Positions 23,570 to 34,411 of a stretch of DNA of 64,000 nucleotides are shown here, one piece after another. This DNA is from Euryodendron excelsum. Taxonomy: Eukaryota > Streptophyta > Magnoliopsida > Ericales > Pentaphylacaceae. Below the pieces are notes generated by a model. The model made no database searches, was not told where the DNA came from, and worked only from the letters and a program-made list of their open reading frames with translations. The DNA lies in assembly GCA_033060915.1 (NCBI GenBank), contig CM065397.1, positions 27,343,501 through 27,407,500 of the forward strand. Direction: 5' to 3'. A program made the position numbers and the translations under genes. How positions within the stretch are numbered: position 1 is the stretch's first letter; each line of letters opens with the position of its first letter.

Positions 23570-23610
23570 ACTGTCCTTCTTTTTTGTCTTTGCTTATCAT
23601 AGACAAAAAA
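23570..23610 (-). other. B2 polypurine tract and adjoining inverted repeat
   Basis: On the minus strand, AAAAAAGAAGGACAGT directly precedes the LTR start TGTAAGCAC and fits a polypurine tract for plus-strand priming. The arms TTTTTTGTCT (23580-23589) and AGACAAAAAA (23601-23610) form a perfect 10-bp inverted repeat that overlaps it. Confidence 0.55.
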
Positions 23611-24039
23611 TGATAAAGTGAGGGTCCCATTTTGATTGTGAGTTGATCGAAGGGACTAGAGTAGTTGGAATTTGAAAATTTGAGTTTGAAAACTAAATTG
23701 TCTTGATTTTTGAAATCTGTAATTTTAAAAACTTGATTTTGAAATGCTTTTGAAATTAATTTTTCCTAAATCGACATTCTGACCCATGGAATGACACTCA
23801 TTTGGGGAGATTAAGGATTTTGAAATTGAAAGTAATTTTTTGAAAGATGTTGAAATTGATTTTTCCTAAACCATCATTCCGACCAGTGGAATGACACTCC
23901 TTTGGGGAAATTCAGGGTTTTAAAATTGCTACTTTGTAACTGAAGATGATTTTTGAAATGATTCTGAAATTGAAGTTGATTATTGGAAATGACCTTTTGT
24001 AATGGATGGATTTGGATTTGGATTGGAAGGGTTTGGAAA

Positions 24040-25560
24040 ACCTTTGAAACTTGGAACGAAACTTTTGTGAAAAAATGTTTGAAAAACCTGAAATTTTGAA
24101 ATTAAACTTTTGAAGGGAAAACTTTAAAAAACCTAGAATTTGATTTTGGAATGAAACTTTTTGTGAAGAAAGTTTTGAAAACCCGACAACTTTTTTGAAA
24201 GTGGGCTTTTTGAGGTGAAAGCTTGAAAACCCGAAATTTGAAAAGTTACGCTTTTTTAGGAGAAGGCTTGAAAACCCAAGATTTTTGAAAAACAGAGCTT
24301 TTGAAGGAAAGAGATCGAGAAACCCAATAAGATGTTTTGAAAATAGAGCTTTTGTTGGAGAAGGCTTAGGAAACCCGAAAATTTTGAAAAGCTAGGCTTT
24401 TTTAGGCGAAAGCTATAAAATTTTAGATTGATCGAAAAATCGAGTTTTTAAAGGAAAAAGCTCAAGAAACCCGATAAGATGTTTTGAAAAACAGAGTTTT
24501 TTAAGGAGAAAGCTTAGGAAACCTGAAAGTTTTGAAAAGCTAGACTTTTTGAGGCGAAAGCTAGAAAACCTGAGATTTTTTGGAAAACGGAACTTTTGAA
24601 AGAAAAAGCTCAAGAAACTCGAGAAGATGTTTTGAAAAATTTAGCTTTTGAAGGAGAAAGCTCGGGACACCCAAAATTTTTGGAAAGATTGGCTTTTTAG
24701 GCGAAAGCTAGAAAACCCAAAATCCTTTTGGAAAACGGAGTTTTTTTTTGAAGGAAAAAGCTCTAGAAACTCAAGAAATGTTTTTGAGATTAAAATTTTT
24801 GAAGAAAAAAGCTATGGAAAACTGGTGAAATGATTTTGAAATGAAATTTTTTTGAAGGAAAATGTTTAGAAAACCTAGAGACTGATTAGAATGGAAATTT
24901 TTTGAAGGGCAAAGTTTAGAAAACCTAGAGATTGATTTTGAGTTGAAACTTTTTGAAGGAAAAATTTTAGAAAACCTAGAATTTAACTAAAATTGAAACT
25001 TTTTTTTAATGAAAATAATTAGAAAACCTTGAAATTGATTTGACTTGAAACTTGCTTTGTTGAAGGCAAAATGTTTAGAAAATTTTACTCGAAAATTGAA
25101 TTCTCGAAGACAAAATGTTTAGGAAATTTATTTTGACTTGAAACTTTTGATCTTTTTGAAAGCAAAACATTTAAAAAAAAAATTTGAGTTAGAAAATTCA
25201 TTTTGACTCAAAATTTGAACTTTTTAAAAACAAAATGTGTAGAGAATTTATTTTGACATTAAACTTTTGATTTTTTTTTTGAAAAGCAAAATGATTAAGA
25301 AATTTGTTTTGACTTGAAACTTAAAGCTTTTTAAAGGAAAATTTTGGAAAAAATTATTTGACTTTAGAAAATTGATTTTGAATTTGAAAGAAAGCAAGAG
25401 ATTTGATCTTTTGAATTTGAAACCTTTTGTAGAAAATTTTTTGAAAGCTTTTGAAATTGACTTCAAAATGTGAAAGTTTTTGTAGACGAAGCTTTGAAAG
25501 TTTTTGGACTTTTGAAAACTGAATTTTGGATTTGAAAGAAAGGAAGGGCTTTTGTTTTAA
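24040..25560. repeat. Purine-rich degenerate repeats in the B2 interior
   Basis: Repeating theme AAAGCTNGAAAACCC followed by TTTTGAAAA with a GCTTTT counterpart, spaced about 60-70 bp. It becomes simpler towards 25560. Frames here are K/F/S-rich, low-complexity and stop-broken. Confidence 0.7.
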
Positions 25561-26104
25561 AAGTTGATTTTGAGACAATTTAGTTAGAATTATACATTGA
25601 CTTTGCCTTGAAGGCTTGGAGATGGTTGAGCTTGGGGAATCATCAGAGACTGCTCCATGCTTATAATTCTTCTATCTTAGAGCTTGAAGGGGAGACATTT
25701 GTGGCCTCTTGGATTAAGATTTCTTAAGAATGGAATACTCGGTGTTTGCTTGATTGTCGAGTTTTGCTTTTGCTAAGCATAATAAGATTCTTACTAACAT
25801 ATCTTCTAAGAGGTTGTGTTTCTCTGAAGTCTAACATCTTGAGTTTGTTTCTGGAGAGAGTGAGGTCTTTTTTGAAAAGTTTGAGGGATCTGGAGGGCTG
25901 AACATCTTGTGTGGGTTCTTTTTGGAATGGATCAACTAGTTTGAAATTGAATAAAAGGTGTAGGGTGGGTCATTGCCCCAGTTTTAATAATTTCAGAAGG
26001 TTGAATTAGGCTTTCCAAAATTGAATAGGGAGGTCGAGGGTGGGATGTTGCCCCAGTCTTCATTGTTTGAAAAAGGTTAAATTAAGTTGTTTAAAGTTTT
26101 CACA

Positions 26105-26370
26105 AAAAATTAGAACGATGTATGAATGCATGGTGTGCAGGTTGATATAGGTATGGAAATGAGTGCACTTGTTTTTATACATGGAATGAAATTTAATGCA
26201 TATCATACTTTTTGATGAATGCATGAATAGGTATGGTTTATACAGGAATTGAAATGAATGCATGTTATACTTTTTGATGAATGCATGTCATACTTTCTCA
26301 TAAATACACAAGTTTATCCAGGAATGGAATTGAATGCATGTCATACTTTTTGATGAATACTTTGATATAT
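26105..26370. repeat. ATGCAT-rich repeats in the B2 interior
   Basis: About three units of roughly 75 bp with GAATGCATGTCATAC and TTTTTGATGAATGCAT, plus TTTATACAGGAATTGAAAT. No coding potential. Confidence 0.6.
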
Positions 26371-28189
26371 AGATCGAAATGGACGTATGTCTCGGGGGTT
26401 ACCCTAGCCTTCATGTTCAGTTATGAGCATTATATCTCAGGATCAGGTAGTCTTTGAACTTCTATTTTTTTCTTGGAGTTCCCCTTTCTAACTCTTCCCT
26501 TTTTTTTGCCAGGACGTGATAGTACTTGCACCACTTTTAGAGATTTAACCTATTGACTCTCTCATTTTTTTTATCTTGTGAAAGGAAAAACACTCTTGGG
26601 TGGGCCTTAGCTTTTTTTAGGAATTTCTTTTGGGATTCGGTGACGACCAACATCACCTTTTGGCAAAGTAACATATAGCTTCTGTCCTTAGTTCGAGAAG
26701 ACTTTAAAAGCTATTTAAAAGTGCAAGAAAGCCCAAAATGTTTTGTAGAACCATTGAACTTTTCAAATTATAGGAGCCCTATAAATACATGATCAATCAA
26801 TGTAGGGCAAATATAGATTTATGAATATCAAAATGTGGCTTAGTTTGAAAAGATCAACATCAAATATGCATGAAACCACACAAAATAAGCATAATAGGTC
26901 GTGAGATGATCAATACCATATCAATGACAATATAGTGGTGTAAGCATGAACTTCATAGAGACTAATGAGAATAAAGACCCAAGGCGTGATCTAGGATGGC
27001 GTACCATGTCTAATAGCTTGTAGATTAACACACCTAGAAGTCAAACCTGTCTTATTCCATGATCTTTCCTCATTTTTTTGATGGAATTCCAACCCTATCT
27101 CTCCAATGATGCAAGTATTAAAACATAAAAATATGGAGGCTTTCACACACATGAGTAGGTAGCCTTCCCCTCTTGTCATATAATAATAGTAACTGCACTC
27201 ACACTCACTGGTAGCCCGTTCTAAAAGTGATGAGAGAGGGAATTGACAAAATTTCAATCTAAGTGTGCGATAATTCGTAAATTTTTAACAATGGCGGAAC
27301 CAGCTAAAATAGATCATAAAGGCGAATTTCAAATTTTAAGAAATCTCGAGAAGTGTGTGTTAAGTTGAACATAAATCACCAATATGATAAAGATCATCAA
27401 AACCATTAACTCATATTTACGCAAGTGATCATGCACACAAGATTCAATCTCAAACAAGTATGCACATCAGTTTGTTCATAATTGAATATTTGCCCCAGTG
27501 ATTATTCACGTGTAGGAAAAGCACTATAAAAAATCATTTTGGTTTTTTTAATTTTTTTCAAAGATTCAATCAACTCAGGCTTGCTAATGTGCGCTAATCT
27601 TCCTTTTGAAGGTGTAGCTACTTGCGGCTTTGCCATGACAACTTTTGGAGGTCACTCATTGGATTTCAACAAGCTACGTAATTAATTCTCATCTCTTACC
27701 CCTTTGTATTTCCCTTTTATCTTCCTATTTCTCTCTCCCCTCTTTTTGGAGTCAGATATTGTTTTTGCCGAAGGTGGTTCTTATGCTATCCCATCTTCCA
27801 AGTCCGGGTAAAACATTTTGGGAGAAAATTCTTGGAGAAGAACATCATTCATGGAAAGCCATGAGACAATAATATAAACATAAAAATTTTGAATGATGTT
27901 ATTTTTCGGCTTAAATATGAATTGGAAGTTGAAAAATGAGTTAGAAAGAAATCCCTTTTCTAAAACAAACCCTTAAGACGGGCTTGGGAATCACACTATT
28001 TGCCATGTGTTTCATTTGATTGTGTCAGGATGGCTACAGGAGCTTAAGGACTGGGTGGAATGGCAACATAGTGCTGAGGTGATGGCTAAGAGAGAGCATC
28101 TTACGAACTGGGTGGGATGCTAGAAGGTCCCCATAAGTTTAGTTATGCCTTTGGTCTTGAAAAAAGAATAAGAAAAACAAAGTGTAGTT

Positions 28190-29330
28190 AGCATATGAAG
28201 TTGGATGTTTTATGCGATGCATGTCCTTTGGGGGTCTCTTCTTTGAGGGAATCTATGCATGATGTTGAGTCCATTTTGGAGTTGGGGTGTTGCCCCTGTA
28301 TGCAATGCAATACCTCTTCGGCATAGACCGATTGATACTTCTTTGTTTAAGAAATTCTGTCTCCATGGATGGAGAGAGATTTGGGCCTCTCTTGAGATAT
28401 GGTTCTATACATGCCATGAATCCATAGAGTTACGGGGAACCTTTGGAGTTTAGGTGGGTTTGATTAGCATGAGATTGGGTCATCACTTTCTCTCTATGGT
28501 TGATTGAATGCATGAGAATGCAACGACTCGAGTTTCTTGGAACTCTTATCTTGGAATGGATATCGATACATCAGCATAATTGTAATGAATATGTGAGCAG
28601 AATAATAGTAGCAAATGCACACTTTTAGAAGACCTCATTTTTGTTGTTGATTCAGCCTTTAGCTTTCTTGGCCTTTGGAGATGAGGGAGAAGACAAGAGA
28701 ATCTAAAAAGAAAAACAAAAAAGAGAAGTCAGTGCCTTTGGATTGAAAATCTTTATGCAATGCACGCCTTAGGGATGCCCCTGCTTTGAGAGGCGGACTA
28801 AGCATAATGATTTGACTTTTTTTTTGGAGATAGGGGGTTGCCCTTGTATGCAATACCGTACGTATGCGATCTTGTCCATTCATTCATTCATACATTTATT
28901 TGATGAAAGTAAGAAATACATTTTCATTGCGTTTGATTTTTGTATATAGAATGGAAAGTACATTTGAAGGGGAAGGGGGAACACTTTTCACAAGAACTTT
29001 CACCTATCTATTGGAACCTTAAACTACTCTTGAGTCTTTGGATCCATCTTCTTTGATGGAGTTTGGTGAGAGACCTTACTTTGCGTCTTCCCCTTGTCTT
29101 CTTGGCAACCCTATCTCCGTGAGTGAAGAGGGATTGGGGCCCCTCTTTATGAGATGACATTGATGCATGCCATGAATTCTTAGGGTTACTTAGTACCCTT
29201 AGGAGTTCTGGTTGGCTTAATTTGAATGAGAATGGCTTTGGGCCATTCTCTAAAGGATAGTCAAATGCATGGGGATGCAATGACTTGAGTTACTTTGGGA
29301 ACTGTCGCCTTGATATGGATAATGGATGCA
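28190..29330. repeat. Two diverged copies of a block of about 0.5 kb in the B2 interior
   Basis: Blocks 28190-28620 and 28735-29330 share an ordered set of motifs: ATGCAATGCA...CC near the start; GGGGTTGCCC with TGTATGCAATACC; GGGCCTCTCTT / GGGCCCCTCTTT; CATGCCATGAAT; AGTTACGGGGAACC / GGTTACTTAGTACC; GAGAATGCAACGACTCGAGT / GGGGATGCAATGACTTGAGT. This reads as an old tandem duplication. Confidence 0.65.
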
Positions 29331-29462
29331 TGAATAGTTATGATGCTGAGAGATTCATGAGTGGTATGACATTTGTATAGCAAAGGAAAATATACAAGCA
29401 TTGTAATGGTAGGAATTTAAGCAGTTAAACTGGATAAAAAGTAAGGGAATGTAAAGCGGTCG

Positions 29463-29480
29463 CCCCTAGTGGAGTCACCA
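29463..29480 (-). other. Primer binding site of B2
   Basis: On the minus strand, TGGTGACTCCACTAGGGG begins 2 bases after the LTR end GCGACA. TGG-initial sequence of this kind at this spacing is the expected tRNA-primer site, and it resembles the sites I recall for Tat/Ogre-type elements. The exact tRNA is not assigned. Confidence 0.65.
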
Positions 29481-29482
29481 GA

Positions 29483-32400
29483 TGTCGCGCCCCAGCTTTT
29501 ATGCATTTGAGAATGTGGAAAATACGAGGTACTCTCTTGTTAGATATCATCCTCCTAGAGGGACGAGTGCTACTAGGATTGAACTTGAAATTGATTTGAA
29601 CAAGGGCTTTTGGAAAAAGTTTTGAGTCACCACCTAACATTGTTCAGGTGAGTTGGGTCACCTAAAACTAAATGCAATCCGAAGATTAAACTTAGGTTTT
29701 TTGAAAAATGTTTTAAAAATTCCCTTCTTAAGAAGGTCATTGGAAAAGAGGTCTTAGTACCTTTTTAAAAGTGTTAAAGCCCTTTTGAAAACGTGACTCC
29801 AATTTTGATCTTTGAAACAAAAATCTATGGTTCAGGGTTAGTTACGTGTAGGGAAGATATCCTCAGATCATCACCCTACCCCACCCTTTCGGTACCTACA
29901 TGTCTAATCAGCCTTGGTTCACTCACTTGAATAAAATTTTACTATTATCCACTTTTGAATTTAAAAAAATTGTTTAGTCATCACTTTTGGGATGAGATGA
30001 TGTAATGATGCAAGTTTTGAGAGACTCGAAAGGATCAAATTTGAAAAAGGTTTTTAAAAATAAATTAGACTTGACAACATTTTTGAAAAGGGGATTTGGC
30101 TTAAAATAGTGTTATGAGCACACCTATTTGAAGGTTCCCTACGTATCTCATTTGACAAGAATTAGGTCATTCGTAGTTCGGGTCAGGGCCCAATAGAAAA
30201 TAGGATCATTGAGGCTATTGGAAGACACATTGAGGTCTTAATTTGGAAAGACACATTGGGGTCTTAATTGGGAAAGACACATTGGGGTCTAGTTTTGAAA
30301 ATACACACATTAGGGTCTTTGGAAACTTTGAAGACACATTGAGGTCTTTGGAAAGTTTTGAAGACACTTTGAGGCCTTCGAAAAAAGTGAACTTGAGAGT
30401 TTAGAAAAATGCCTTTGAAATAGGACTTGGCATGCTTGAAGTGTTTTCGAAATTGGGCTTTGAAGGTGATTTCAAATCAACTCAAGAGAGTTTTGAGATA
30501 TTTTTTAAATAACTCAAAGGAGTTTTGAATGTGCTTTGAAACAACTCAAGGGAGTTTTGGATGTGCTTTGAAACAACTCAAGGGAGTTTTAGAAAAGTTT
30601 TGAAATAACTCAAGAGAGTATTGGAAATGTTTTGAAACAACTCAAGGGAGTTTTGGAAATTTTTCCAAACAACTCAAGTGAGTTTTGGAAATGTTTTAAG
30701 TTTTGTTTTGAAAACTTTGAGGTAGAGTTTGGATTGGAAATGCTGTTGCGAACTTGTCTTCAAAAAGCTTTTGAAAGTAGTTTTTGAATACCTTATGAAA
30801 GGTAAGTTCAAAGTTTCATCACCTTTAAGAGGTTAGTCATTGAAGAACTAAACTCTTTTAGGGCTATGAGTTTTGAAAACATGTTTGGAAATGAGGCTAG
30901 AGACTTCCCTTTTGTTTTTAAAACTTTAGGGTTATAGAACCTTTCTTAAATATCTCTCTTACACTTGAATAATTCCAACCATGGAACGATTAGGGTTGCT
31001 TCAAGAATGTCATGTTTGAAAAAGACTTTTGAAAAAGGTTTTTGAAAAGCATTTAGGGTTCGACACCCTATATGGACCTTAGAAGGTCACACTTGATGTG
31101 TCACTTTCTCTACGGAAACCTTAACCATGAGAAGGTTAAGATCACCTTGGAGTTGTGAGTTTTGAAATCACTTTTGAAAATAGCTTATGGAAATGGTAAG
31201 TGTCTAGCCATGTTTGTCAAGACAAGTTTAAGATAATTCTTGAAAATGTTTTGGAATAGGGTATGGAAGAAGTTAAAAAAGACTTTTGAATTGATTTTTA
31301 AAAACTCAAGAGAGTGTGATATTTTTTAATGCATGCCATGCAAATGATTTTTGTAATTGAATGTGCGCTTGAAAAGGGCATTTGAGTTGGGGCCTTGAAG
31401 TTGGAGATCCTTGAAGTTCAACTAACCTTGGTTAAGGTAACTAGGGTTAGGTCCACTAGGGTTAACTAACTAAGGTTAGGTTAATCTAGGGTTTGGACAA
31501 CTAGGCTTAACTAACTAGGGTTCTTATAGTCAATAAATGAGAAGACCACTCAAGAGAGGGTTCCATGAGGACCATTTCAACCACAAAACTCAAGAGAGCA
31601 AAACTTTGAAAATCATATAGAAAGAGAGAGTTTGGAAACCATTTTGACAAATAATGAAGACAAATGCCCTTTTGAAAACCTCTCTTGAAGAGAGTTGTTT
31701 TGAAAACCACCGTTTGGGTGAAGAAGACCAACTCTAATGAATTAGGGTTCATATGGTCAAGATAATTGGAAAACCACTCAAAAAGAGGGTTTCAAGGGAC
31801 CATTTCAACCATAAAGCTTAAGATAGTGGGTTCTTAAAAATCGATATAGAAGAGAAGGGTTTGAAAGCCATTTTTATGCAACATGAAATGTAAAGAAATA
31901 CAAGGATGCAAAATATAGGTTAGGAGGCCGATGGAGAGCTTTCTAGAACATGAAAACTTGGGGTTTCATCCTAAACTTCAAGGAACCAACTCTAAGCAAT
32001 TTTTAGAAAAACATTTTTATAAGGATTTAAGAAAAGCATGAAGATGACAATAGCAAGAGCAAAGCCAATAATGCAATCCATGAATATAAGAGCCATATAA
32101 AAAGGGGTCAAGAAGCTATACAAGGCTAAGAGGCCACACCAAATTATAAGGTGCTCTAAGGCCATACCATCTCAAAGTAGACTTGTGAGAGATCCCCCTA
32201 CACGGTGGCTCCCACAAGCTTTCCTCTAGACATGACCTAGGAGCTCTTTTGTTCAAAGCATGCATGAAAGGGCGACAGAAGATGGGGAGTAAAATAGAGA
32301 ATAGCCTAAGTAGGCTAGGAGGGAGAAGAGAAGAGTGGAGGTAACAAAATGTAAATAGAAATATTAAGGGTCTTCAATGGCCTTGAAGTGGGTTGGAGAA

Positions 32401-34411
32401 GGCCTTCAAGATTACGTGGAGGCTTTAGGGATGAGGTGTAAAGGTTTAAGGTGGGTGGAATCTATCTTAGATGCTTAGAATGTTGAAAGAAGTGGAGTAT
32501 TTAGGATTTTTTGAGGTTTTGGGACTGTTTCAGCAGGGTTTGGCCTTTGTTTTCAGCTCTGAATATTCAAGGGGGGAGGTCTGGTATTTATAGGCCTCTT
32601 GCTGGGACCTGGCACATATGCTACATGCACCTAGGCAATTTTTGCCCTAGAGCCTGTAGCACATACGCCAGTACTATTCCAGTGGTTGAGTACCACTTGG
32701 CACCTTTTATACTGGCTCAACTTAAGGAGCAAGCAAAGTTTTGATCGATCTGATCATAATCTAGGCACATGTAGCATACGCTCCGCTGTCAAAATTTTTT
32801 ATGTTAACTTTGCCTTGACAATTATGCAATCTAAAAAAGATTCGAGAAAATTATTTGCATTTACCATGTTCTATTATTTTTCAAGAACTGGGAACTTCCA
32901 GAGAGCTTCAAAGGTGTTTGAAAGAGGGAGATATTGCCTCAAGAAGCTTGTATGAAAACATATTTTTTGAAGCGTCTGTGATACGCTCTATGGATATTCA
33001 AAAGTAGTGATATTTGGTCGATGTGATCGGGGCTTCCGGGGGATAATCTCTCCGATCAGACCCTATCGATGGAAAGTGGTCTGGAAATACTTTAGGAAAT
33101 TTCCTAATTTACTATTTTCTCAAGTCGTTTGATGATGCGTTATAATCAAGGAGTCAAAAGAAAAGATAAACCTACCAGAGTGTCCATGAGATGCTCTAGG
33201 AGTTTCTAAAAGTGGCAACTTTCGAGCCACGCAATCAGGGGCTTTGGGAAGCGATCTATTCAATCAAGCTATATTGATGGAAAGACCTATGGACGGGCTT
33301 CTGGGGATTCCCTGATTTACTCATTTCTCAAGTCGTTTGACGGTGCGTTATAATTAGGAAATTGGGAGAAAAGATAACCTTAGCATAGCATCTGTGAGAC
33401 GCTCTAGGGGACTTTTTTTGACATGGAAGTGTTTGGAGTCACGGGACTCACCTTGGATTGGACATGGGCATAGAATAGGGTATGCCAGTTTGGTACCTAG
33501 AGCCAGTGTGGTTTCCGGGCTCACTTGGGCCACCAAGAGTAAAATGGTTATTTTGATCGAAATTGGTTGAAAAGAGTTAGGATGGATTGGAGTGGCATAT
33601 TAAGCATGTCAGACTATTTGGTGATAGCCCTGGAAGGTGTACTTACCGTCTGGAGGAATTTTTACTTATGTTGGTATGCCTATGGGTAAAACGGTAATTT
33701 TAACTAGAGTTAACCGAAACGAGACTAGAATTGGTCAGAATGGTGTATTAAGTACACCTAATTGTCTAATGACATTTTGGAAGTATGGACTTACCATCTT
33801 AAGGGATTTTGAACTTTCTCAAAGATGTGCCTGGAGGCCCAAGGGGCAGGTTTGGTCATTTTTCATTAAGTCGGGCTAGCAGGTATCGGTGTTGACCTAC
33901 ATTTTGGTTCCCAAAACCGCCTAGTCTCGGAAGGCTACCTATGCAGTGTTAGTCCCTGAGACTGCCTGATCTCGAAGAGCTACCTGTAAAGTGGTGTTAG
34001 TCCCCGAGATCGCCTGCTCTTGGAAAGCTACTTGTAGGGTGGTGCTGGCCCTAAGATCTCCTAGTCTCGAAGAGCTACCGGATGATCGACATTCTACATT
34101 GGCGGGCTAACAGGTGGTAGAAGTGAACCGTCTAGAATTTAATAAAGTGTTGATCCTCGAGATCACCCAATTTCGAAAAGCTACATAGATGGCATTGATT
34201 CCCGAGACCGCCTGATCTCGGAAAGCTGCCTAGAGTGCCCAAGGGCAATGTGGTCTTTTTAGCTTCAATTGGGCCTTGTAAGCTTGAGAAGTGACCATTT
34301 GATTAGATTGGAGCTTGAAAAGCTAGTTTGGGCTTGACAGTGTTGTGACGTTTTGTTGGAAGACAGATGTGGACTGGAGATTACCGAGCGGGCAAAAATA
34401 AGGTGCTTATA
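29483..34411 (-). mobile_element. B2 5' LTR (4.9 kb)
   Basis: On the plus strand it runs from TGTCGCGCCCCAGC (29483) to GGTGCTTATA (34411; the usual ending is TTACA). In LTR order (right to left): repeats of about 50 bp with hairpins (34235-33895), two copies of the block of about 200 bp (33430-33000), hairpin (32671-32609), TATA box (32592-32585), leader shared with A (about 32330-32105), a purine/pyrimidine-skewed body with CTAGGTTAAC repeats (about 31530-31430), and the conserved end block (about 30185-29483). It borders the primer site on the left and the 46-bp minisatellite on the right. Confidence 0.78.
32585..32671 (-). promoter_or_regulatory. TATA box and upstream hairpin of the B2 5' LTR
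   Basis: TATAAATA (minus strand) at 32585-32592. Upstream of it, arms 32609-32638 and 32642-32671 pair imperfectly (about 22 of 30) around GCTACA / TGTAGC cores, with outer CTGGC / GCCAG. The arrangement is equivalent to B1. Confidence 0.65.

Larger units (their letters stand above)
23570..29482 (-). other. B2 interior, non-coding
   Basis: A 5.9 kb stretch between the B2 LTRs. Reading left to right it holds a duplicated segment of about 108 bp (about 23757-23925); a purine-rich degenerate repeat built on GAAAGCT...AAACCC...TTTTGAAAA (about 24040-25560); a doubled TTGCCCCAGT...GTTGAATTA segment (about 25955-26090); ATGCAT-rich repeats (about 26105-26370); unassigned sequence (26370-28190); and two related blocks (28190-28620 and 28735-29330). 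Both strands are full of stops and no domain is recognisable. A conserved RNA or a remnant of a partner's untranslated region are possible explanations. Confidence 0.7.
20216..34411 (-). mobile_element. B2, non-autonomous retrotransposon with giant LTRs
   Basis: A minus-strand element: 5' LTR at 29483-34411 (4,929 bp), interior at 23570-29482 (5,913 bp), and 3' LTR at 20216-23569. The 3' LTR is visible only in part because B1 is inserted in it. A primer binding site follows the 5' LTR, and a purine-rich run precedes the 3' LTR. The interior has no gag, protease, RT, RNase H or integrase that I can recognise, so it fits a large retrotransposon derivative (LARD) mobilised by a partner. The PBS type, LTR size and end block suggest Tat/Ogre-type Ty3/gypsy (inference). 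The right end borders the 46-bp minisatellite, into which B2 inserted. The target duplication cannot be tested because the other end is outside the window. Confidence 0.72.

Noticed and set aside
23570..29482. Degraded gag-pol inside B2
   Set aside because: I looked for YxDD, zinc knuckle, D-S/T-G and HHCC/DDE motifs on both strands and saw none.
31507..31752. 81-residue frame in B2-right
   Set aside because: Its homologous stretch in B2-left is not open in the same frame, and the sequence is LTR repeat.
32511..32955. Frames around the B2 promoter (77 and 89 residues)
   Set aside because: They cross the TATA box and hairpin and are not conserved in B1.
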